A stretch of 19,766 nucleotides of DNA from CBFGRV01 sp965651265 (GCA_965651265.1 CBFGRV010000055.1:1-19766), one strand, 5' to 3'; counted from the stretch's first letter, positions 8,513 through 16,953 are shown. Program-made: numbers and translations. The notes: a model not told the origin generated them from the letters alone.

Positions 8513-11206
8513 ATGATCGATAAGGCCTGCTTCGGCGCTTCATCCGTTACAGCCGCAGCATCATCGCCCATCGACGCATCCTCAAAACGACATCGACCGG
8601 CACGCGGCATCATTTTGCCGGACATCGTGGTTTCCGGCATTGCAGCGCTGGTTCTGCTCATGTCCGGATGTGGAGGCTCGGCGCGCATTGGCGAGGACGA
8701 CCCCCTCCCGAGCGAGGGCATCCGGCTTGCCTGGGGAGTCGTCGAGAATATGGCGGGCGGGCAGAACCGCTTCGAGTCGGAGCTCATCATCCGAAATGAT
8801 GGACGGCGTACCCTTCCGCGCGAGGGCTGGGCGATGTTTTTCAATTTCATCCGGTCGATCGACACGTCCACGGTTACGCCCATCGTCCGGATCGATCATA
8901 TCAACGGCGACTTCTACCGGCTTCGGCCGACGGAGACTTTTCCGCGACTTCGGCGCGGCGACGAAGTGCGCATCACCTTTACGGCGGACGCGTGGGCCAT
9001 CAACGAAACGGACCGCCCTGACGGATTCTACTTTGTCTGGGGGGATGAGGAGGAGGGTCGGCTCGATCCGCTCGACGATCCGGATGTGCTACCGTTCACC
9101 GAGGAATCGCAATTGCGGCGCGTCAATGCCGATCGATATCCCGTCGCCACGGCGGCGCGTCTTTACCGGGAGTATGCAACAGTGCATGAGCTTCCGGCCG
9201 GTCAGGTCCCTAAGATCATTCCCCGACCGCGGGCGATCGAGTTTCGCGACGGCGTCTTTGCCGTGGATGCCGGGGATGTGATCGGCTATGATCCTGATCT
9301 CGAGGGCGAAGCAAGGTACCTGGCCGACGCAATGGGGCACCTGCTATCACGACGCCCTGTCGTTGCGCAGGGAGATCGCGGTGAGATCGTCCTGCTGATG
9401 GATTCCACGCTGACAAGCGAAGGGTACAGCATGGTCATCTCGGGCGAAGGCATCCGGATTGCCGGTGGATCACCGGCGGGGGTGTTCTATGGGATACAGT
9501 CGTTGCGAGCGTTGATCCCTTTGCAGGCCTACTCCTCGCCGGGCGCCTCGATCGCTCTCCCGTACGTGCAGATTGCCGACGAGCCGCGATTCGAATATCG
9601 CGGGATGCATCTGGATGTCGCGCGCACATTCCATTCTCCGGCGGCCGTCAAGCGGCTGTTGGACATGATGTCGTTCTACAAGCTGAACAAGTTTCATTTC
9701 CACCTGACCGATGACGAGGGCTGGCGACTGGAAATACAGGAACTCCCGGAGCTAACTACAGTGGGGGGCCGCAGGGGTCACACGCTGTCGGAGGAGGAGC
9801 ATCTCATTCCCAGCCTGGGATCGGGGCCGTTTGCCGATCCGGCGCGGTCCCGCGGCAGCGGCTTCTACACGCGGAGGGAATTCATCGACATCCTGCGGTA
9901 TGCGCGCGACCGGCACATCGAAGTCATCCCCGAGATCGATCTGCCCGGGCATGCGCGCGCGGCCATCGTGGCGATGGAGGCACGTCATCGCCGAACAGGA
10001 AGCAATGAATACCGCCTGAGTGATCCACTGGATGCTTCGGAGTACCGATCCGTCCAGATGTTCACGGGGAACGTCGTCGATGTTTGCCTGCCTTCCACGT
10101 ATCGATTCATCGAGGTCGTCGTGGCCGATCTCGTCGAGATGTATCGCGAGGCCGGCGTGCCTTTTCGCACACTGCACACCGGAGGGGACGAGGTACCGGC
10201 CGGCGTCTGGGAGCGGTCACCGGCCTGCGAATCTCTGATCCGCACCAGCGCGGATGTAAACTCGGTCGACGATCTGCACGATTACTTCCTCCGGCAGGTC
10301 GATGAAATCCTAAATCGACATGATCTGGTGACGGCGGGATGGGAGGAGATCGCACTCTACGAGCGCGACGGACGGAAGGCGCCGAATCCGGCCTTCGTCG
10401 GAGCCCACTTTCAGCCGTACGTCTGGAACACGGTGTGGGGATGGGGCGGCGAAGAAATCGCGTACAAGCTCGCGAATGCCGGATACGACGTGGTCATCTC
10501 TAGCGCCAGCGCGTTTTACTTCGACATGGCGCACCACAAGCACCCGGAAGAGCACGGGATGTATTGGGCCGGATTCGTCAATATGACGGCGCCATTCGCG
10601 TTCATGCCTTTCGACCTCTACAAGTCGGCGCAGATGGACATGATGGGGCGTGAAATTCCGGACGACGCCTACCAGCAGGCGGAGCGGCTCACGCTCGTCG
10701 GACGCGAACACATCCTCGGATTGCAGGGGCAGCTCTGGGGCGAGACGATGGATGCACCGGAGTGGCTCGATCATATGCTCTTTCCGCGACTGATCTCGCT
10801 CGCCGAGCGGGCATGGGCACCGCGGCCGGACTGGGCGCTCGTCGAGAATCGAGATCAGCGCAACGCCCGTCTCGATCGCGACTGGAATCGGATTGCGAAT
10901 GCGCTGGGCCGGCGCGAGCTACCGCGGCTGGATCTGCTGTGGGAGGACGTGAATTACCGAATTCCGCCGCCGGGCGCCGTCATCGAAGATGGCGTGCTCA
11001 AAGCGAACGCCGGGTTGCCGGGCTTCGAGATTCGCTACACGGTGGACGGCAGCCATCCGACGCCGGACTCCAATCTCTACACATCCCCGATCCGGGTCGA
11101 GGATGTGACCGCTGTTGAGGCTGACGGCGAGGTGGACATCCGGCTCCGCAGCTTCAATCAGAGTGGACGTGGCAGCAGGACGGTTCGCGCGGAAGTAGTC
11201 CGATGA
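8513..11206 (+). CDS. Secreted lipoprotein beta-N-acetylhexosaminidase, GH20 family (chitobiase-like)
   Basis: This enzyme removes terminal N-acetylhexosamine from chitin oligomers or glycans at the cell surface. A basic stretch (KRHRPAR), a hydrophobic segment and the lipobox LMSGC, with Cys encoded at 8669-8671, show a lipoprotein. The ATG at 8513 gives a long n-region and keeps the basic residues; a TTG at 8615 is the alternative. Domains in order are a CHB_HEX-like carbohydrate-binding domain (about 30-160 residues after the lipid Cys), a GH20b alpha/beta domain, the GH20 barrel starting at FEYRGMHLDVAR, and a C-terminal Ig-like domain with YTVDGSHPT. The catalytic Asp-Glu pair is in HTGGDE (10187-10192). 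HLTDDEGWR is also typical. It is monocistronic and convergent with the dehydrogenase gene ten bases away. Confidence 0.93.
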   Translation: MIDKACFGASSVTAAASSPIDASSKRHRPARGIILPDIVVSGIAALVLLMSGCGGSARIGEDDPLPSEGIRLAWGVVENMAGGQNRFESELIIRNDGRRTLPREGWAMFFNFIRSIDTSTVTPIVRIDHINGDFYRLRPTETFPRLRRGDEVRITFTADAWAINETDRPDGFYFVWGDEEEGRLDPLDDPDVLPFTEESQLRRVNADRYPVATAARLYREYATVHELPAGQVPKIIPRPRAIEFRDGVFAVDAGDVIGYDPDLEGEARYLADAMGHLLSRRPVVAQGDRGEIVLLMDSTLTSEGYSMVISGEGIRIAGGSPAGVFYGIQSLRALIPLQAYSSPGASIALPYVQIADEPRFEYRGMHLDVARTFHSPAAVKRLLDMMSFYKLNKFHFHLTDDEGWRLEIQELPELTTVGGRRGHTLSEEEHLIPSLGSGPFADPARSRGSGFYTRREFIDILRYARDRHIEVIPEIDLPGHARAAIVAMEARHRRTGSNEYRLSDPLDASEYRSVQMFTGNVVDVCLPSTYRFIEVVVADLVEMYREAGVPFRTLHTGGDEVPAGVWERSPACESLIRTSADVNSVDDLHDYFLRQVDEILNRHDLVTAGWEEIALYERDGRKAPNPAFVGAHFQPYVWNTVWGWGGEEIAYKLANAGYDVVISSASAFYFDMAHHKHPEEHGMYWAGFVNMTAPFAFMPFDLYKSAQMDMMGREIPDDAYQQAERLTLVGREHILGLQGQLWGETMDAPEWLDHMLFPRLISLAERAWAPRPDWALVENRDQRNARLDRDWNRIANALGRRELPRLDLLWEDVNYRIPPPGAVIEDGVLKANAGLPGFEIRYTVDGSHPTPDSNLYTSPIRVEDVTAVEADGEVDIRLRSFNQSGRGSRTVRAEVVR

Positions 11207-11216
11207 GAAGGCGCCG

Positions 11217-12365
11217 TTACAGCCCGAGCCAGCCGGCTATGATATTTCGCTGAATGTCGTTCGTGCCGGAGTAAAGAGGCCCGGCGAGGGCATCGCGCAG
11301 GACGCGCTCGACATCGTATTCCGTCATAAACCCGTATCCGCCGAGTATGCGCATCGCATCTTCTGCGGAGGCGACGAGGGCATCACTTACGAAGACCTTC
11401 GTCAGCGAGGCATCCAACCCTACATCCCGCGCCTTGCCGAGCCTCGATGCCGAACGATAGGTCAACCAACGAGCCGCTTCAAGCCGAATCTTCATGTCCG
11501 CGATTCGGTGCGAAACAGCCTGGAATTTGCCGATCTTCTGGTTGAATGCGGTGCGCGTTCGCGCGTACTCCACAGCCTTCTCGAGCAGCCACTGCATTTT
11601 GCCCACGTGCGTGGCGACGAGGCAAATGCGCTCCCATTCCATTGACTGTGTGAAGATCGTCGTTCCGCCGCCAGGCTCGCCGAGAATGGCCTCCGGTCCG
11701 ACCCAAACGTCCTCCAGCACAAGCTCGCCTATCACGCAGGAGCGAAGCCCCATCTTCTCGAACTTTTGTCCCGACGAGAAGCCGGATGTACCGCTTTCCA
11801 CCAGAAAGGCGGTGACGCCTCCGTAGTAGCCCTTCTCCGGGTCCGTCAGGGCGTAGATGACAGCGAGGTCTGCCACGGGCCCATTTGAGCTGAACGTCTT
11901 CGTGCCGCTGATGCGGAATCCGTCCCCGTCGGGTACGGCCCGGGTGGACATCGAAAAGGCATCCGAGCCGGATTGCGGTTCGGTCATTCCGTTCACGGCG
12001 ATCTTCCGGCCCGTGCAGAGTTCCGGCAGCAGCCGGGCCTTCTGATCTTCCGTGCCATGCAGCCAGATCGGAACGACGCAGGCAAGCAGATGAGCGCAGA
12101 CGGCAAAAACGAGGCCTCCGTCGTGGCATCCGTATCCGAAGGCTTCCAGCGCCATGGCCGTCGTGATGGGATCCGCTCCGACCCCACCATACTTCTCATC
12201 GACGGGCAAGCCCTGAATGCCCATTTCCCCGCATTTGAGAAAGAGCTCTCTCGAGAAGGTCTGATCCCGATCACGCTCCCGAACGCCCTCGTTCAGCTCC
12301 GAATGCGCGAATCGGATGATTTCTTTTCGAAGCAGTTGCTGCTCTTCGGAGTAGCTGAAGTCCAT
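11217..12365 (-). CDS. Acyl-CoA dehydrogenase-like flavoenzyme, predicted prolyl-carrier-protein dehydrogenase
   Basis: This is an FAD-dependent dehydrogenase of the acyl-CoA dehydrogenase fold (382 aa). By context it likely oxidises an aminoacyl group on the neighbouring carrier protein; with proline the product would be pyrrole-2-carboxyl thioester. The ATG at 12365 overlaps the ligase stop (TGATG). The frame is open to 12524, but the true fold starts at MDFSYSEEQ. GYGCHDGGLVFAVCAH (77-92) and the SMEWERICL region resemble, from memory, PltE/PigA. The Glu of the medium-chain enzymes is replaced by Ser366 (YSGTNDIQ), while Glu245 in EWERI occupies the isovaleryl-type and PigA-type catalytic position. 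TEPQSGSD and YGFMTEY motifs are normal. An ordinary short or branched acyl-CoA dehydrogenase is the alternative. Confidence 0.85.
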   Translation of the reverse strand: MDFSYSEEQQLLRKEIIRFAHSELNEGVRERDRDQTFSRELFLKCGEMGIQGLPVDEKYGGVGADPITTAMALEAFGYGCHDGGLVFAVCAHLLACVVPIWLHGTEDQKARLLPELCTGRKIAVNGMTEPQSGSDAFSMSTRAVPDGDGFRISGTKTFSSNGPVADLAVIYALTDPEKGYYGGVTAFLVESGTSGFSSGQKFEKMGLRSCVIGELVLEDVWVGPEAILGEPGGGTTIFTQSMEWERICLVATHVGKMQWLLEKAVEYARTRTAFNQKIGKFQAVSHRIADMKIRLEAARWLTYRSASRLGKARDVGLDASLTKVFVSDALVASAEDAMRILGGYGFMTEYDVERVLRDALAGPLYSGTNDIQRNIIAGWLGL

Positions 12366-13891
12366 CAGGCAATTTGCATCAGCGTCTGGTAGTCGACCTT
12401 GTCCGTCGATGTCTTTGGAAGTGAGGTCTGGAAGGAGAACTGATCGGGAATCATGTACAGTGGGAGGTTTTCTGCGGCAAAACGCTTGAGTCGAATGATG
12501 GACGGCGACTCGTCGGCCGCCCACGTGAGGAAGGCCTTGATGATGACGCCATTCTCCTCATCCGGAATGGCCACGACGGCCGCCTCCCTCACAGATGGGT
12601 GGCGGTACATCGCTGCCTCGATCTCACCCAGCTCGATGCGGTATCCGCGGCGTTTGACCATTCGATCGCGTCGGCCGAGGAAGATGAAGTTGCCGTCTTC
12701 GCCCTCACGCACGACATCGCCTGTTCTGTACCATCTCGTGCCGTCGGGGTCTACGTAGAAGGCTCTGGCCGTGCGCTCGGGCTGATTCCAGTAGCCTTGC
12801 ATCACAGTACCCCCGGTGACGAGGAGCTCTCCTTCTTCGCCCGGTGGAACGGGTCCGTCGTCGAAAACAAGGCACCGATCGTTAGAGCAGCACACCCCGA
12901 TGGGAAATGGATCCGTTCGATCGTCGGGGAAGCTCGACGGCACCTCGTAAAACGTACACACGTTGGTTTCCGTTGGGCCGTATAGATTGAAGTAGCGTGG
13001 ATGGGGCCATGCCTTCATCACGGCACGGAGGTGTTTGACCGGAAACACCTCACCGGCAAAGTTGACGATCCGGAGAGACGGGCAGTCGTGCACGTCGAGC
13101 CGGCCAAATTCGACCAGCAGACGAAGGATGGAGGGCGTGGAATACCACATCGAAATGTGCTGCTGTGCGATCACCTCCGCGAGCCGCATGGGTTGCTTTC
13201 CCAGGTCCTCGCCGATAAGAACGAGCGTCGCGCCGTGCTTCAGCGGCACGTAGATGTCGAGAATCGAGAGGTCGAAATGGAACGGTGCATGGGAGGAAAA
13301 ACGGTCGTCGGCCGTCGGTTCGAATGTGTCCGAGCACCAGTCTATGAATGAGAGGGCGCTCGAATGCGTATGCATGACGCCCTTCGGTTTGCCCGTAGAC
13401 CCCGACGTATAAAGGATGTACGCCAGATCTTCGACCGGAGGCTGCTTCACTTCGGCCGCCGGCACAATGAGATGCAGGTTGGTGTGCGAACCGGACAGCT
13501 CCGGCGGCACGGCGCGCCATGATGTGGGCACGGATAGCGCCGCCGCCAGATCACTTGCGAGGGCTTCGTCCGCTAGAATGGCGCGAACCGAACAATCCTC
13601 GTAAATGAAGGCATTCCGCGACATGGGCGCACCGACATCCACCGGAACGTATGCGGCATTCGCCTTCAGGATGCCGAACAGGGCCGCGACCGATTCGATG
13701 GATTTCGGGATGCAGATGCCGACGCGGTCGCCAGGCTGAACACCGGCCGCCACCAGCAGGTCCCGGATCCGGGTCGAGCACTGATCCAGATCGGCGTAGG
13801 AAATGAGACGATCACGCTCCGCGTCGATGACCGCCGTGGCCGTCGGACGCTCGAGCGCAGACGCCGATAGCAGTCCATCCAGCCTCTTCAT
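12365..13891 (-). CDS. Stand-alone adenylation enzyme, predicted L-proline:carrier-protein ligase
   Basis: This is an ANL-family amino acid adenylating enzyme (508 aa) that forms an aminoacyl-AMP and loads it on a carrier protein. Core motifs are A3 YTSGSTGKPKG (161-171), A4 with FDLS (206-209), A5 YGPTE (304-308), A7 YRTGD (388-392), A8 GRRDRMVKRRGYRIELGE and A10 with Lys498. Asp207 is the residue that binds an alpha-amino group, so the substrate is an amino acid and not a fatty acid. Aligning to GrsA by eye gives pocket residues D207 L208 L211 Y250 N277 A279 L303 V311 C312 K498. This differs at one position from the proline-ligase code I recall (DLLYLALVCK) and differs clearly from D-alanine ligase DltA, which has Cys at the 279 position. 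It overlaps the genes on both sides by 1-4 bases. Confidence 0.9.
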   Translation of the reverse strand: MKRLDGLLSASALERPTATAVIDAERDRLISYADLDQCSTRIRDLLVAAGVQPGDRVGICIPKSIESVAALFGILKANAAYVPVDVGAPMSRNAFIYEDCSVRAILADEALASDLAAALSVPTSWRAVPPELSGSHTNLHLIVPAAEVKQPPVEDLAYILYTSGSTGKPKGVMHTHSSALSFIDWCSDTFEPTADDRFSSHAPFHFDLSILDIYVPLKHGATLVLIGEDLGKQPMRLAEVIAQQHISMWYSTPSILRLLVEFGRLDVHDCPSLRIVNFAGEVFPVKHLRAVMKAWPHPRYFNLYGPTETNVCTFYEVPSSFPDDRTDPFPIGVCCSNDRCLVFDDGPVPPGEEGELLVTGGTVMQGYWNQPERTARAFYVDPDGTRWYRTGDVVREGEDGNFIFLGRRDRMVKRRGYRIELGEIEAAMYRHPSVREAAVVAIPDEENGVIIKAFLTWAADESPSIIRLKRFAAENLPLYMIPDQFSFQTSLPKTSTDKVDYQTLMQIA

Positions 13892-14151
13892 GTGGTCACT
13901 CCCCCCTTCCCTTCGACCGTCGATGCTATGTCTTCGATGGTGTCGAGGTAGTCAGCGTGCATCTCGTGCGCCTGGAATGTCACGCCAAACTCCGCCTCCA
14001 GAAACGCGACGAGCTTGATCGTGGAGATCGAGTCCAGAATTCCGCCCGTTATGAGCGGCGTGTCGTCCCTCAGTTCGTCCGGATTCTCGCCGGTCAAAAA
14101 CTCGCGCAGTATGTACTCTTTGACGGTAGACTTGACCTCTGGTCTGTTCAT
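13888..14151 (-). CDS. Stand-alone acyl/peptidyl carrier protein
   Basis: This is an 87-residue carrier protein holding the growing or tailored acyl group on a phosphopantetheine arm. The attachment site is Ser41 in GGILDSIS, with the usual DSL motif as DSI. The four-helix pattern is visible, with the second helix STIKLVAFLEAEFGVTF after the Ser and a third-helix segment YLDTIEDIASTV. The stop overlaps the ligase start (ATGA), so carrier and ligase are translationally coupled. It follows the MBOAT-SGNH gene by 36 bases. It matches the size of PltL/RedO-type prolyl carrier proteins and of DltC. No phosphopantetheinyl transferase is encoded in the window, so a chromosomal one must serve it. Confidence 0.92.
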   Translation of the reverse strand: MNRPEVKSTVKEYILREFLTGENPDELRDDTPLITGGILDSISTIKLVAFLEAEFGVTFQAHEMHADYLDTIEDIASTVEGKGGVTT

Positions 14152-14187
14152 CGTGATGATTCCGGGTTGTGGGCGCTGAGAACTGAC

Positions 14188-16800
14188 CTAACGACTTCTC
14201 TGGGCAAAGCGGATAAGTTCTGGATGTTGGACCAACTCCTCGTAGAGACGGTCGGCCACGAATCGATGCGCTCGGGCGTTCGGATGGTTGTCCCACGGAG
14301 CCACGGTGATCGATCTTACCGACTGACCGGCGTACGCGCCGTCGAGGCTGATCGTCTCGAAGCCGGCGACACCCGCACGCCGCTGAAGATCGTCGAGCTC
14401 TTCAGGCGGGGTTTGCAGATGGGTGAGGGGCATGAAGACCCAGAAGGGCACCATCCCGCGACGGCGCGCCGTCTGTGCAATATGGCGGTACGTCCAGTCG
14501 AGCAACTCATCTCCGAACGGCTCTAGCCGCCTTTTTATCTCCAGCTCCTGCATTCCATGCGAGACACCCGAACGCTGCTGAAGACTGTCCAGGTACGGAT
14601 AGTGCAGGTCCGTGTCACGCCGTATCCGACTGACCAATTCCTGCAGTGTGCGATCGCGCTCCCCCGGGTGTGACACAAATACAACGGCGTCCGGGTGGAA
14701 ACGCGGAACCTGCTCCTCATTGAAGATCACCTGCTGGATCAGCGTGTAGGCCGTTACCGCGAAGTTTAGCACCTCGATTCGTTGGCCGGTAGCTGCCATG
14801 AATTCATCGTTCAGCCTCCGCTCCATGACAGCCTCGAAGGTTTCATCATTGGCGACGCCCATACCCAGGACGTGCGAGTCGCCGAGGAGCGCAATTCGGT
14901 ATGTGCCTGCAGGCTTCTCGAGAGTATAGTCTTGGTCCCGCATTCCCCACCGATTCGTCTGCAATGGCGCTCCGCAAAATTCCACATCCGAGTTCGGGAT
15001 GAGGACTTTTTTGTAGAGATCATCTGTTCGGCGAACGAACTTGTACTCTTCATCCAGGCCCCATTCTTTGGGGCGCCATGACTGCCAGAGAGCGGAAGTA
15101 AAATTGCTGGACGTCAGCAACCCCTCGTAGTATCCGCGCTCCATGAGCTGCTCGTCACGTGGGTTCAGGCGCTCTTCCTGGATGCCCAACGCCAGGGCTG
15201 CCGGGGCATCGCCCAGCAGATTGCGGACCTGAGGCATTGTGAGGCAAAGTAGCGCGAGCGCCGTCGCGGTGGACATGATGGCCGTTCGCCCTGACGGACT
15301 TTCGGCACCGACGGCCGTCAATGAGAATCCTCGGCTCCGGAGGTACTGTACGGCCACTCCGATGGCGAGCATCGAGACGAGGATGAGTGCCAGCTGGGCC
15401 CACTCGTATGCCGGGCTGTGGCTCGCAGCCGCGACGAGCGATCCGAATACACCCAGGTTGGGACTACTCCAGAAGGTCCACAGGATCGTCAGCGTGACGA
15501 ACATCGCCAGCACCTTTAGACCGTGGATGACAGCACGTATCGCGGACCACTTCTGCTCTCCGAGCGATCGGCGACGTCCACGTTTTGCCTCCCAGACGGA
15601 ATTCACGACGACGAGAAGCCCGAGAATCGTCCAGAACAACACGTCGGTTGCCGTCAAAAGGAACGTGCCCCGTAGCCAGAACCATTGGTAGGCGTGCAAG
15701 AGCCAGGTACCCAGGAAGACGATTATCGTGGAGAGCACCAGAGCCTGGGCCATACCCAGCTTGCGCAGCTTCATGAAGGACGGATAGTAGAAGATCTTCA
15801 TCATGAAGTCCTTCCAGTAGATGTTTATCCGCCTCCAGAAGTCGTTGAAACTGGACGCCAGGTAGTACAGATGATGTGTCTCGGGAAGATTGTATCCGAA
15901 CAGACACAGGATCCCCACGATGACGTGGAATTGTCCAGACACCCTCAGATAAAGCAGGTAGGTCGCCAGCATGTATTGAGCCAGCGACAGAATACTAGTT
16001 ACGTCTTCCGGTGCAGGAATCCAGTAATAGTAGATCAGTCGGTATAGGACCAGATGTAGAACGCCTCGGGTGATCCAGGCGAGGCCCTTTTGATAGACTG
16101 ACGCAGCGTCATCATTATAGTATGATCTTTTATACGTTTGAAAATCGACGACAGGAAATAGAAGGAACGCGACATTTGGGAGCATGAAGAAATAGGACAA
16201 CCTTTCCCAGATATTGCCCATCGATTTCAGATGACGGCTATCGTACATGTAAATGATCATCCGAAACATGAACATCGAAGCCAACACCGGGACAACGAGC
16301 ACGGGAAGCGCCGTCCACCTCGTTTGTATCCACTCCGCGCGAAGGGCAATGAGTACCGCGGCGGCACCCATAAGGAGGGCTACGCGGATCCAGAACCGGA
16401 CGGGAACATGCGCCAACGCGAACAGCCCGACGCCGGCCCCGACCAGCATGACCCCGTGCGGGTAACCGAGGTTGATCGCAATCGCGAGTAACCCGAGCGA
16501 AAGCAAGAGTGGGGGGCGCAGCTGGAGCGGGAGCAGCGAATGGACGAGAAAACCTCCGACAATCAGAGGAAGAATTCGGAGGAATCCCGCGCCTTCTTCG
16601 ATCCTGAATCGGTAGATGACCCAGGAGATCAGCAGCAGCTGAAGGCCGAGGAGGAGATAGGACGAGATCGAGATCCTTCCGACGTCCGGGCGCCTATCCG
16701 TCACCCCGAGCGAGCTCAGAGCTCCGATCGACGACTGCACTTTGCCCAACGCATCCATTATAGGCGGGAGCGAGAGGAAGGATGTCTGGGCGCACAACAA
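14188..16800 (-). CDS. MBOAT membrane acyltransferase fused to C-terminal SGNH hydrolase domain
   Basis: This is a large polytopic membrane protein (870 aa) predicted to move an acyl group from the cytoplasmic carrier to an extracytoplasmic acceptor. The first half (about residues 45-485) has many hydrophobic segments. It includes an MBOAT signature, SSFNDFWRRINIYWKDF (316-332), and the invariant His369 in GTWLLHAYQW. The sequence after WRR is IN, where AlgI/DltB proteins have WH. A further hydrophobic segment lies near 510-525. The C-terminal part (about 630-870) is an SGNH fold with Ser642 in GDSH and an Asp837/His839 pair in WDNHPNARAH. It thus joins DltB-like and DltD-like functions in one chain. 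The start may instead be the ATG at 16758. It is the first gene of the four-gene cassette. Confidence 0.88.
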   Translation of the reverse strand: MLCAQTSFLSLPPIMDALGKVQSSIGALSSLGVTDRRPDVGRISISSYLLLGLQLLLISWVIYRFRIEEGAGFLRILPLIVGGFLVHSLLPLQLRPPLLLSLGLLAIAINLGYPHGVMLVGAGVGLFALAHVPVRFWIRVALLMGAAAVLIALRAEWIQTRWTALPVLVVPVLASMFMFRMIIYMYDSRHLKSMGNIWERLSYFFMLPNVAFLLFPVVDFQTYKRSYYNDDAASVYQKGLAWITRGVLHLVLYRLIYYYWIPAPEDVTSILSLAQYMLATYLLYLRVSGQFHVIVGILCLFGYNLPETHHLYYLASSFNDFWRRINIYWKDFMMKIFYYPSFMKLRKLGMAQALVLSTIIVFLGTWLLHAYQWFWLRGTFLLTATDVLFWTILGLLVVVNSVWEAKRGRRRSLGEQKWSAIRAVIHGLKVLAMFVTLTILWTFWSSPNLGVFGSLVAAASHSPAYEWAQLALILVSMLAIGVAVQYLRSRGFSLTAVGAESPSGRTAIMSTATALALLCLTMPQVRNLLGDAPAALALGIQEERLNPRDEQLMERGYYEGLLTSSNFTSALWQSWRPKEWGLDEEYKFVRRTDDLYKKVLIPNSDVEFCGAPLQTNRWGMRDQDYTLEKPAGTYRIALLGDSHVLGMGVANDETFEAVMERRLNDEFMAATGQRIEVLNFAVTAYTLIQQVIFNEEQVPRFHPDAVVFVSHPGERDRTLQELVSRIRRDTDLHYPYLDSLQQRSGVSHGMQELEIKRRLEPFGDELLDWTYRHIAQTARRRGMVPFWVFMPLTHLQTPPEELDDLQRRAGVAGFETISLDGAYAGQSVRSITVAPWDNHPNARAHRFVADRLYEELVQHPELIRFAQRSR

Positions 16801-16877
16801 AACAGCAAGGCGTCGGCTGCCCCGGGCCGCGCGATGACCGATCAGGTCTGCGACTCCCCTACCTGAAAGGATGCGCT

Positions 16878-16885
16878 ATTGTATA
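16878..16885 (-). promoter_or_regulatory. Possible -10 element upstream of the MBOAT-SGNH cassette
   Basis: The minus-strand octamer TATACAAT lies 78 bases before the start at 16800, in the 153-base spacer between thiL and the cassette. It is the only AT-rich promoter-like stretch there. I see no convincing -35 hexamer at the right distance, so this is a weak call; the rest of the spacer shows no clear terminator for thiL. Confidence 0.25.
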
Positions 16886-16953
16886 AGGAAGAGTCGGTTG
16901 GGCAGAAAGCCGATTGCGCAGCTATCCATGCACGTTTGGAGCAAGTAGATACC

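Noticed and set aside
11217..12524. The longer dehydrogenase frame starting at 12524
   Set aside because: The first 53 residues overlap the ligase coding sequence, resemble no part of the family, and an ATG at 12365 is coupled to the ligase stop.
11217..16800. Reading the cassette as a plain dlt D-alanylation operon
   Set aside because: The adenylation pocket lacks the DltA Cys and other D-alanine pocket residues, the lineage indicated is Gram-negative without teichoic acids, and a dehydrogenase is an integral, overlapping member.
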